From contig KE150451.1 of NCBI GenBank assembly GCA_000411415.1, positions 246,512 to 310,511 of the forward strand: 64,000 nucleotides of DNA, read 5' to 3'. The notes beneath the pieces were generated by a model. That model saw only the letters and a list, made by a program, of their open reading frames with translations. It was not told the DNA's origin and did not search any database. The translations under genes were made by a program, and so were the position numbers. Shown here in pieces: positions 9,826-16,309 of the stretch (positions within the stretch are counted from its first letter, which is position 1; each line of letters begins with the position of its first letter). The stretch is from Actinomyces sp. HPA0247 (GTDB lineage Bacteria > Actinomycetota > Actinomycetes > Actinomycetales > Actinomycetaceae).

Positions 9826-9990
9826 CAACTTTGACGCCCACTCTCCCGCACCACAAAGCCGAAAAGTCGACATTTCACCAACACATTTTGTCCACCCTCA
9901 AAGTTGGCCCCCAACAACTTTGAACCAGACTTTCTCGCACCGCAAAGCCGAAAGGTCGGGCTCAGACCAACTCTTTTTGTCCTTTAACCC
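9826..9990. repeat. imperfect tandem repeat of about 89 bp at the right IS end
   Basis: Units begin at 9826 and 9915, each with CAACTTTGA, then GCACC(A/G)CAAAGCCGAAA, then a TTTTGTCC block. In the second unit that block is the real terminal inverted repeat; in the first it is a decayed version. It may be a second transposase-binding site or an older end. Confidence 0.75.
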
Positions 9991-9998
9991 GATCATCG
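9991..9998. repeat. 8-bp target site duplication, right
   Basis: GATCATCG directly outside the right IS end. Confidence 0.95.
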
Positions 9999-10040
9999 AA
10001 GCTGAGCCAATCTTTCTGCATCGACAGCATCCTCGCTGAT

Positions 10041-10246
10041 AAAAATGGCCCCGGTCATTTGTGCATTGCTGACGCAAGAGGCCTGACCGGGGATCTGTTA
10101 CTGCAAGGTTACAACACTCCCCCTCTATGGGCAAGTAGGTGCTGCACGATCTCTGGTTAGCCTCGACACGGTACGAATCAACACCAGAACACAGGTAGAT
10201 GATACCGACTGGTACAGGATTGTCCGGACAGGGTATCACCAGAGGA
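10041..10246 (-). ncRNA. structured leader upstream of the abi gene, candidate regulatory or antitoxin RNA
   Basis: This 200-bp non-coding stretch lies between the right direct repeat and the abi start. On the abi strand it can fold into several stems. An outer pair CTCTGGT/ACCAGAG joins 10239-10245 to 10151-10157. A hairpin TGATACC/GGTATCA spans 10200-10238. A GC-rich stem CCCCGGTCA/TGACCGGGG spans 10049-10092, holds an inner TTGC/GCAA hairpin and is followed by five T residues. AbiF-type genes are known to carry a conserved structured RNA upstream, so a matching RNA is plausible. The alternative is operator or recombination palindromes. No clear promoter was found. Confidence 0.45.
10049..10092 (-). 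terminator. intrinsic-terminator-like hairpin just before the abi start
   Basis: Nine-bp stem CCCCGGTCA/TGACCGGGG followed on the minus strand by CCATTTTTATC, about 25 bp upstream of the abi ATG. It would end a short upstream transcript. Confidence 0.6.
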
Positions 10247-10347
10247 TGGGAAAGCCCCGGGCCACTCGGCCCGGGGCTTTCCCGTGAGATCCTCACGCTC
10301 ACGCGGTCTCGGGGAACGTGGAGGTGTCGACGACGTAGCGGTAGCGC
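10247..10347. repeat. direct repeat, right copy (terminator plus authentic 3' end of the alcohol dehydrogenase gene)
   Basis: Right-hand partner of 7615-7715. Here the 3' coding end is continuous with the full dehydrogenase gene. Confidence 0.95.
10251..10280. terminator. terminator of the alcohol dehydrogenase gene
   Basis: Same 13-bp perfect stem and ACTC loop as at 7619-7648; located 19 bp past the dehydrogenase stop. Confidence 0.85.
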
Positions 10348-11357
10348 ACGCGCGAGGCGACGACGTTGTTGTAGGCCTCGGTGATCTCCTCGCCGGTGAT
10401 CATTTCGACCTGCGGGATGACGCCGTGCTCGGCGCAGAAGTCCAGCATCTCCTGGGTTTCGGCGATGCCGCCGATCTGGGAGCCCGCGAAGGACTTGCCG
10501 CCGTTGACGAAGGCGCGCAGCGGCAGGGAGACGGGCTCGGTGGGTAGGCCCACGTCGACGAAGACACCGTAGGGGCGCAGGGCGGCCATGTATCCGGCGT
10601 AGTCGAGGCCGTCGGCGGACACGGTGCACAGGATGAGGTCGAAGGATCCACGCAGCGATTCGAGGGTCCCCTCTTCGCTGGTCGCGTAGAAGTGGTCGGC
10701 ACCGAAGCGGCGGGCGTCGGCTTCCTTGGAGCGGCCGTGAGAGATAACGGAGACGTCCGCGCCCATGGCCTTGGCGATCTGCACGCCCACGTGCCCGAGG
10801 CCGCCCATGCCGAGGATAGCCACGCGCGAGCCGGGTCCCACCTGATAGTGCTTGAGCGGGGAGTAGGTGGTGATACCGGCGCACAGGAGGGGCGCGCAAG
10901 CCGCAAAGTCCAGTTCGGACGGGATGTGCAGCGCGAAGTCCTCGCGCACGGTGAAGCCGCGCGAGTAGCCGCCGGTCGTCGGGTTTCCGTCGGCGTCGGC
11001 GCGGTAGGTCCACAGGGTGCCCGGCGTCGAGGTGCACCACTGCTCGTAGCCGGATTCGCACATCTCGCAGGAGCCGCAGGATCCAACCAGGCAGCCGACG
11101 CCCACGCGGTCCCCCACCTTGAACTTGGTGACGCCGGGGCCGACCTTGGCGACGGTGCCGACGAACTCGTGGCCGGGCACGAGGGGGTAGACGACGGGAC
11201 CCCACTCGCCGCGGGCAGAGTGAATATCGGAGTGGCAGATGCCCGCATAGGCGACATCGAAGTAGATCTCACCCTCGCCGGGCTCGCGAATGTCGATCTG
11301 CAGGGGGTGGAACTGGGTGGTGGCATCGTCGCATCCATAGGCGATCACGCGGGGCAT
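10299..11357 (-). CDS. zinc-dependent NAD(P) alcohol dehydrogenase, cinnamyl-alcohol-dehydrogenase-like
   Basis: Medium-chain dehydrogenase/reductase that interconverts aldehydes and primary alcohols. The 352 residues have catalytic zinc ligands Cys41 (GICHSD), His63 and Glu64 (PGHE), four structural-zinc cysteines (94, 97, 100, 108) and a Rossmann motif GMGGLGH near 185. Overall it resembles the YahK/AdhC branch, usually NADPH-linked and broad in substrate. The last 15 codons lie in the direct repeat that flanks the abi insert, so this gene's 3' end was the target or donor of that event, yet its coding sequence is intact. The product is probably cytosolic. Confidence 0.93.
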   Translation of the reverse strand: MPRVIAYGCDDATTQFHPLQIDIREPGEGEIYFDVAYAGICHSDIHSARGEWGPVVYPLVPGHEFVGTVAKVGPGVTKFKVGDRVGVGCLVGSCGSCEMCESGYEQWCTSTPGTLWTYRADADGNPTTGGYSRGFTVREDFALHIPSELDFAACAPLLCAGITTYSPLKHYQVGPGSRVAILGMGGLGHVGVQIAKAMGADVSVISHGRSKEADARRFGADHFYATSEEGTLESLRGSFDLILCTVSADGLDYAGYMAALRPYGVFVDVGLPTEPVSLPLRAFVNGGKSFAGSQIGGIAETQEMLDFCAEHGVIPQVEMITGEEITEAYNNVVASRVRYRYVVDTSTFPETA

Positions 11358-11407
11358 GACAACTCCTTTGTCCGGTCAAATGAGGATGCTACAAGCATAC
11401 AGCAGAA

Positions 11408-11437
11408 ACAAAAACCCCGGCGCACTAGCGCCGGGGC
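11408..11437 (-). terminator. terminator of tRNA-His
   Basis: CCCCGGCGC/GCGCCGGGG stem with a 4-nt loop, followed on the minus strand by a T-rich run. Confidence 0.85.
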
Positions 11438-11439
11438 AA

Positions 11440-11516
11440 TGGGGTGGCTGACGGGACTCGAACCCGCGACGTCCTGGACCACAACCAGGTGCTCTACCAA
11501 CTGAACTACAGCCACC
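11440..11516 (-). tRNA. tRNA-His(GTG)
   Basis: Minus-strand cloverleaf with acceptor GTGGCTG/CAGCCAC, an extra 5' G (G-1) as expected for His, anticodon loop TTGTGGT, discriminator C and encoded CCA. Confidence 0.97.
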
Positions 11517-11606
11517 ATCGTGTCGCCATGAAGGCAACGGGTAGAGCTTAGCACTACCCATCCGAGATTGAAAACTCGAGCACTACCCTCACGGCGGTGG
11601 CGTGCG

Positions 11607-12524
11607 TCACCAGTGGGCGCGAGCGGAGATTGCGTCGGCGAAATTACCGAGCGCGTGGGGGGTGGCACCCAGGTACAGGTCCGCGTCCACGAGGGAGACC
11701 TCCATGACCAGGAAGGAGCCCTTACCGTCGGGAACCAGGTCCACGCGGTTGAACAGGAACTGCTCATCATGGCCCAGGCGGGAGCGCACGTAGCCGTGCA
11801 GGACGCGGCGAATTTCCTCGCCCCACTGCCACGCGACCGAGTCAGCGGCTTCGGCGGTCACCACGGCCTCGTGCATCTCCGGGTTGGTGACGGAGGCAGG
11901 GTGCAGGGCCGAGCGCTTCTCGACGGCGTGGGAGACCAGTCCGTTGAAGAAGACGAGCGAGATCTCGCCGTGCAGGTCGATTTCCTCAACATAGCGCTGG
12001 AGCATGACCGAGCGGCCGTTGCCCAGCAGCCCCTGCACCTGGCGCATGGCGGCCTGGCGCTGGCGCGTGTCCACGGTCGTGTAGCGGCCGATGTCGCGCA
12101 CGCCGGAGGAGACCGCGGGCTTGACGACGAACTCGCCGAAAGCCGGGAAACGCGTGTGGATCTGGTGCTTGGAGAGCTTCTGCTCGGGCTCGAGCCAATT
12201 CGTGGGAATCGTCGGCATACCGAGAGCTGCCAGATCCCTCAGGTAGTGCTTATCCGTGTTCCAGTTGAGCACGTCCTTGGAGTTCTGCACGCGGGTCAGC
12301 TGACGGGTCCACTCGAGGAAGGCCTGGCGGTCGGAGGCATAGTCGGACACCGAACGCACGACGACCATGCCGGCCTCGGACCAGTCGACGTCGGGATCGT
12401 TCCACACCTTGATCTGGGGGTCGCAACCGCGCGACGCCAGCTCATCGAGCAGGCCCTCCTCGCCGGGGAACAGGTGGGGCATGGACGAGCAGGTCACCAG
12501 GGTGACTTTGGGGTGAGCCGTCAT
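11607..12524 (-). CDS. ATP-grasp domain protein, substrate unknown
   Basis: A 305-residue ATP-grasp ligase-like protein. Visible elements are FGEFVVKPAVSSGVRDIGRY (ATP-binding lysine strand), VMLQRYVEEIDLHGEISLVFF and, near the end, FNRVDLVPDGKGSFLVMEVSLVDADLYL with the metal-binding acidic residues. The layout recalls the ATP-grasp proteins related to cycloserine DcsG and RimK. It lies 52 bp downstream of ddl on the same strand, so the two may be cotranscribed. A carboxylate-amine ligation in envelope or peptide metabolism is plausible but unproven. No signal peptide is present. Confidence 0.8.
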   Translation of the reverse strand: MTAHPKVTLVTCSSMPHLFPGEEGLLDELASRGCDPQIKVWNDPDVDWSEAGMVVVRSVSDYASDRQAFLEWTRQLTRVQNSKDVLNWNTDKHYLRDLAALGMPTIPTNWLEPEQKLSKHQIHTRFPAFGEFVVKPAVSSGVRDIGRYTTVDTRQRQAAMRQVQGLLGNGRSVMLQRYVEEIDLHGEISLVFFNGLVSHAVEKRSALHPASVTNPEMHEAVVTAEAADSVAWQWGEEIRRVLHGYVRSRLGHDEQFLFNRVDLVPDGKGSFLVMEVSLVDADLYLGATPHALGNFADAISARAHW

Positions 12525-12576
12525 AGTTATCTTTCTATCGTGGGGTGAAGGAATTAACGAGGCGATGGCTGGGAAC

Positions 12577-13713
12577 TCAGCGCAAGCCGAGCGGGCGCTG
12601 CGCGGCCTCGGTGAGAAGTTCGCTGAGCAGGTCCGGGTAGGACAGGCCTGCGGCAGCCCACATCTGCGGGTACATCGAGATGGGGGTGAAACCGGGCATC
12701 GTGTTCACTTCGTTGATGATGACGGTGTCGGTGGCCTCGTCGAGGAAGAAGTCGACGCGCGCCAGGCCCTCACATTCGAGCGCATCGAAGGCACGCCACG
12801 CGGTTTCACGGATGCGATCGGCGTACTCGTCAGACACGTTCGCCGGGCAGGACAGGCCCACGACATCGTCGACGTACTTGTGCTCGTAGTCGTAGAACTC
12901 GCCCTCGGGGATGACGATTTCACCCAGGGGCGCGGTGCCGCTACGCCAGTCGGAGCGCGATCCGAGGACACCGCACTCGACCTCGCGGCCGGAGATGGAG
13001 GCCTCGACGATGATGCGCGGGTCGTGGTTCGCAGCCTCCTTGATGGCCACGGGCAGGTCCTCGCGGCAGGTGACGCGCGAGATACCGACCGACGAGCCGG
13101 CGCGGCATGGCTTGACGAAGACGGGGAATCCGAGGCGCTCGATGCGGTCCATGCACGCGGAGGCGTCAGCCTCCCACTGACGAGCCGTGATCAGCTCCCA
13201 GTGGCCCACGTCAATACCGGCAGCCGCGAGCACGGTCTTGGTCAGGTGCTTGTCCATCGACACCGCCGAGGAGGTCACGCCGCAGCCCACGTAGCGCACA
13301 CCGGCCATCTCGAAGAGGCCCTGGATGGTGCCGTCCTCGCCGTAGGGGCCGTGCAGAAGCGGGAAGACAATGTCCACGTGACCCAAATCCTCCACGCTGA
13401 CGACACGCGAATCCGGCGCGTCCGGGTCGCCCTCGTACGTGAGCTCGACGAGGTTGCCCTCGCCCGGGGTCAGGGCCACACGGGTGGATCCAGCGGTGAC
13501 GGACTGACCCTTCCCGTCCTTGAATTCCAGCGCCGACGGGTCGTCAGCGACGCGCACCCACTGGCCGTCACGCGTGATGCCCAGCGGGATGACATCCCAC
13601 TTGGTGCGGTCAATGGCGGTGAGGATGCCGGCGGCGGTCGAGCAGGAGATTTCGTGCTCGGAGGAGCGTCCACCAAAAACGATGAGGACACGAGGACGAG
13701 AAATTGCAGTCAT
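12577..13713 (-). CDS. ddl: D-alanine--D-alanine ligase
   Basis: Joins two D-alanines with ATP for the peptidoglycan pentapeptide. The 378 residues from ATG 13713 have the GGRSSEHEIS N-terminal signature, HGPYGEDGTIQG near 135, FVKPCRAGSSVGISRV and the C-terminal RVDFFLDEATDTVIINEVNTMPGFT metal-binding segment. TAGTCT lies 7 nt before the ATG with no ribosome-binding site, so a leaderless mRNA is likely; the upstream open frame adds 15 unsupported residues. gpsA lies 50 bp upstream on the same strand. The DYEHKYVDD stretch is of the ordinary D-Ala type rather than D-lactate type, judged by eye. Confidence 0.95.
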   Translation of the reverse strand: MTAISRPRVLIVFGGRSSEHEISCSTAAGILTAIDRTKWDVIPLGITRDGQWVRVADDPSALEFKDGKGQSVTAGSTRVALTPGEGNLVELTYEGDPDAPDSRVVSVEDLGHVDIVFPLLHGPYGEDGTIQGLFEMAGVRYVGCGVTSSAVSMDKHLTKTVLAAAGIDVGHWELITARQWEADASACMDRIERLGFPVFVKPCRAGSSVGISRVTCREDLPVAIKEAANHDPRIIVEASISGREVECGVLGSRSDWRSGTAPLGEIVIPEGEFYDYEHKYVDDVVGLSCPANVSDEYADRIRETAWRAFDALECEGLARVDFFLDEATDTVIINEVNTMPGFTPISMYPQMWAAAGLSYPDLLSELLTEAAQRPLGLR

Positions 13714-13763
13714 GGGTCCAAGACTACCGCGCGGAAGGCATCTGTCGCCCGCGTGCACACCGT

Positions 13764-14783
13764 TCAGACGAGCTCGATTTTCCAGCCGTCCATCTTTTGC
13801 GGGCGTGCCAGCAGCATACGGCCCATGTCCTCGATGCTCGCCCGCCCCTCAACAACCTCGACGACGGCACCCGTGATCGGCATGTCGACTCCCACGGAGG
13901 CGGCGACCTGCAGGATCGGGGCGGCCGAGGCAACGCCCTCGACGACGCCCGGGGACAACGCCAGGGCCTCGGCCAGGCCCATGCCGGAGCCGAGGCGGTG
14001 GCCGAGAGAGAAGTTACGCGAGAGCCGCGATGAACACGTGGCGACGAGGTCGCCGATGCCGGACAGGCCCGCGAAGGTCGCGGGGTCCGCGCCGAGTGCG
14101 GTACCCAGTCGCGTCATCTCGGCCAGGCCGCGGGTGATGAGGGTCGAGCGCGTGTTAATACCGAGCCCCATGCCCTCGGCCGCGCCGATAGCGACAGCGA
14201 TGACGTTCTTGGTAGCGCCCGCCATCTCGGTGCCCACAACGTCGGTGGACACGTAGGGGCGGAAGTAGGAGTTGTGGCAGGCCTTCGCGATCTCCTTGGC
14301 GAGCTCCACGTCTGACGCCGCGACGACCGTCGCCGTGGGCTGACGCTCCGCAATCTCGCGCGACAGATTCGGGCCAGACAGGACCGCGATGCGAGAGGCT
14401 GGCACGCCCGAGGCCTCGGCGATAATCTCGTCGACGCGCTTGAGGGAGCCGAGCTCGAGGCCCTTGGCCAGGGACAGTAGGGCGACGCCGGGCGCAAAAG
14501 CCTCGCGGGCGGCACTCAGGGTGGCGCGCACGGCCTTGACGGGCACGGCGACGACGACGAGCTCACGCCCGGCCACGGCCTCGGTAATCTCGGCGGTCGC
14601 ACTGATGCGATCCGACAGCGCGATGCCCGGCAGGTACGTCGGGTTCTCTCCCCCGTTGATGAACGAGATGGTGTCGGCGTTGCGCCCCCACATGGTCACG
14701 TCCACACCCGCGTCGGCGAGCACCTGCGCGAACGTCGTGCCCCATGCGCCCGTTCCCAGAACGGCTGCTGTTGCCAAAGTCAT
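13764..14783 (-). CDS. gpsA: NAD(P)-dependent glycerol-3-phosphate dehydrogenase
   Basis: Reduces dihydroxyacetone phosphate to sn-glycerol-3-phosphate for phospholipids. The 339 residues begin with the Rossmann motif VLGTGAWGTTFAQVLADAG. They contain LSGPNLSREIAERQPTA, the catalytic-lysine segment GATKNVIAVAIGAAEGMGLG and the conserved FAGLSGIGDLVATCSS. Start ATG 14783 has AAGGAGG about 6 nt upstream. It heads the gpsA-ddl stretch. The nearby plsC and DAG kinase-like genes act in the same lipid pathway, although in separate transcripts. Confidence 0.97.
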   Translation of the reverse strand: MTLATAAVLGTGAWGTTFAQVLADAGVDVTMWGRNADTISFINGGENPTYLPGIALSDRISATAEITEAVAGRELVVVAVPVKAVRATLSAAREAFAPGVALLSLAKGLELGSLKRVDEIIAEASGVPASRIAVLSGPNLSREIAERQPTATVVAASDVELAKEIAKACHNSYFRPYVSTDVVGTEMAGATKNVIAVAIGAAEGMGLGINTRSTLITRGLAEMTRLGTALGADPATFAGLSGIGDLVATCSSRLSRNFSLGHRLGSGMGLAEALALSPGVVEGVASAAPILQVAASVGVDMPITGAVVEVVEGRASIEDMGRMLLARPQKMDGWKIELV

Positions 14784-14847
14784 CGAGACCTCCTTGTCAG
14801 GGCCATTCTACTAGGATTGAATCAACCGACTGTTACCAGGAGGAACT

Positions 14848-15489
14848 GTGTCTCACCGCCGATCTCTCGCCGCGAGCGCAGTCGCCTGTGCGCTCTTACT
14901 CGGCGCATGCACACCCGGGGCCCGCACGAACGCGCCTCAGTCAGCTCCGGCCTCGTCGGGTGCCTCCCACTCCCCCGCTGCGTCTGCGTCCACGTCCGCG
15001 AGCGAGGCTCCCGCTGCTGAGCCGGGGCTTGACAGCACGAGGCCGATCAACGCCGACAACTGGATGTCGAGTGTGGAGGGGTTGCCGCCGGTGCGCTCGG
15101 ATGATCCGGCCAAGGCCCTGGCGCTCACGGGGATCCGCGCGGCGGCCCACGAGGGGTTCACGCGCGTCGTCCTGGAATTTTCGGGCGAGGGAACGCCGGG
15201 GGTATGGAGTGCGGCCTGGGCGGATGAGGCCGTCGAACAGGGCCGAGGCCTGCCCATCCAGGTAGAGGGAGGAGCGGTCCTGGATCTGGTCATCGACGGC
15301 ACCCCCATGACGGCCTCCAACACCGCCTACCCGAGCGGGACGCATACGCGCGCCGGGGACCTTGATATCGTCTCGGACGGCTCCTTCGAGGACAACACGC
15401 ACGTCGTCATCGGCGCGCCGACCGCGCGCGAGTTCCAGATTGGGTTCCTATCCAATCCGGTGCGCATGGTGATCGATATCCGCGATTAG
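14848..15489 (+). CDS. secreted lipoprotein with an AMIN-like C-terminal domain
   Basis: A 213-residue exported protein of unknown role. It starts at GTG with AGGAGG upstream. It has a basic N-terminus, a hydrophobic stretch and a lipobox LLGAC with Cys21 as the lipidation site. An Ser/Ala/Pro-rich linker (about 25-65) follows. The folded part (ALTGIRAAAHEGFTRVVLEFSG to FQIGFLSNPVRMVIDIRD) has the beta-rich pattern of AMIN-like domains seen in actinobacterial lipoproteins. It likely sits on the outer face of the membrane near the cell wall. Its end overlaps the convergent plsC gene by 4 bp. Confidence 0.8.
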   Translation: MSHRRSLAASAVACALLLGACTPGARTNAPQSAPASSGASHSPAASASTSASEAPAAEPGLDSTRPINADNWMSSVEGLPPVRSDDPAKALALTGIRAAAHEGFTRVVLEFSGEGTPGVWSAAWADEAVEQGRGLPIQVEGGAVLDLVIDGTPMTASNTAYPSGTHTRAGDLDIVSDGSFEDNTHVVIGAPTAREFQIGFLSNPVRMVIDIRD

Positions 15490-16259
15490 CCCTTCTTGCG
15501 GGCTTTCTTCGCTTTCTTTGCCTTTTTGGCGAGTTCTTCCTCCCACCAGGGTCCGGCCTGCGTGGCGGGGTCCCAAACCTTCTCGGGAACGGGCAGACCA
15601 CGCAGCTTGCCCACGCCCGCACGCACGGCGTCGCTGATGCGCTTGGTCGCCTCGTTGACGGCCTCGTGGTCCTCGGAGCCGGCGGGGCTCATCAGGTCGG
15701 AGAGGTCGACCGGCTCACCGAAGTGGTAGGAAACGGGCCGACCCGGGCGCATGTCGATGCCCTTGGCGTTGTAGGGGGCCATGATGTCCTGCGGTCCCCA
15801 CTGCGAGACGGGGATGACAGGCACGCCCGTGTCGAGGGCCAGGCGGGCGGCGCCGGACTTGAACTCCATCGGCCACTGGTCGGGGTCGCGCGTGAGCGTG
15901 CCTTCGGGGAAGATGCCGACGACCTCACCGGCTTTCAAGGCCTCGCGAGTGGGGGCTAGGACGGCGGAGGGGTTGGAGTCGCGGTTAACGGGGATCAGTC
16001 CCATTCCCTTGATGATCCAGCCGAACACGGGCACGGAGAACATCGACTTTTTCGCCAGGAAGCGCACGGCGGTGTCGCGCTTCATGAAGTACCAGCACAG
16101 GCACAGCGGGTCGACGTTGGACAGGTGGTTGGGGACCAGGAGAAAGCCGCCCTCGGCGGGAAGATTCTCTTCACCGCTCACGGTGAACTTGATCCAGGGC
16201 GTCATGATGGGCGTCAGTACGCCCTTCGCGAAGGTGTAAAAGCCGGAGACAGCACTCAT
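15486..16259 (-). CDS. plsC: 1-acyl-sn-glycerol-3-phosphate acyltransferase
   Basis: Makes phosphatidic acid from lysophosphatidic acid at the inner membrane face. The 257 residues show the H-x4-D catalytic motif NHLSNVDP (His45, Asp50) and the phosphate-binding FPEGTLTRD near 118. The C-terminus is extremely basic (KKAKKAKKARKKG), perhaps for membrane contact. Start ATG 16259 has no ribosome-binding site but a TAGAAT box at 16266-16271, six bases upstream, so the message is probably leaderless. The 4-bp tail overlap with the lipoprotein gene leaves no room for a separate terminator. Confidence 0.93.
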   Translation of the reverse strand: MSAVSGFYTFAKGVLTPIMTPWIKFTVSGEENLPAEGGFLLVPNHLSNVDPLCLCWYFMKRDTAVRFLAKKSMFSVPVFGWIIKGMGLIPVNRDSNPSAVLAPTREALKAGEVVGIFPEGTLTRDPDQWPMEFKSGAARLALDTGVPVIPVSQWGPQDIMAPYNAKGIDMRPGRPVSYHFGEPVDLSDLMSPAGSEDHEAVNEATKRISDAVRAGVGKLRGLPVPEKVWDPATQAGPWWEEELAKKAKKAKKARKKG

Positions 16260-16309
16260 GGCTTCATTCTACGGGGACCACTCCACCGGCGCGCACGCCC
16301 GCATCGACC

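Larger units (their letters stand above)
8660..9990 (-). mobile_element. IS256-family insertion sequence, IS1249 type, 1,331 bp
   Basis: Bounded by perfect 25-bp terminal inverted repeats at 8660-8684 and 9966-9990 (outer bases GGGTTAAAGGAC) and flanked by the 8-bp duplication GATCATCG. It carries one transposase gene on the minus strand, whose stop lies 31 bp from the left end. The intact ends, exact duplication and uninterrupted transposase indicate a recent insertion that may still be mobile. The right end holds an additional degenerate repeat (9826-9914). Confidence 0.95.
7738..10021 (-). pseudogene. Abi_2-family (AbiD/F-like) HEPN protein gene, interrupted by an insertion sequence
   Basis: Two exon-like pieces, 10021-9991 and 8651-7738, join exactly when the IS (8660-9990) and one 8-bp target copy are removed. 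They give 945 nt, or 314 residues starting MQKDWLSFDDQLELL. GAGG lies about 9 nt before the ATG at 10021. The protein has the Abi_2 hallmarks: CVSYYRLSGYFRYW, CEIVLRTRFAYHY, and RNRCSHYGRLW, an R-x4-H HEPN ribonuclease motif at restored residues 216-221. As it stands, only ten codons precede the IS. The long open frame over the larger piece borrows about 40 codons from the IS end and lacks the native start. Abi_2 proteins act in phage abortive infection. Here the gene is probably inactive unless a fusion is expressed from the IS. Confidence 0.9.

Noticed and set aside
7611..10346. Integrase-type genomic island at tRNA-Gly
   Set aside because: No integrase gene, and the repeat does not include any tRNA sequence. 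It starts 5 bp past the tRNA, so the target is the dehydrogenase 3' end.
9898..11205. A 435-codon minus-strand frame overlapping the dehydrogenase and the abi leader
   Set aside because: Arg/Pro-rich shadow of the dehydrogenase in another frame; it crosses the terminator and the structured leader.
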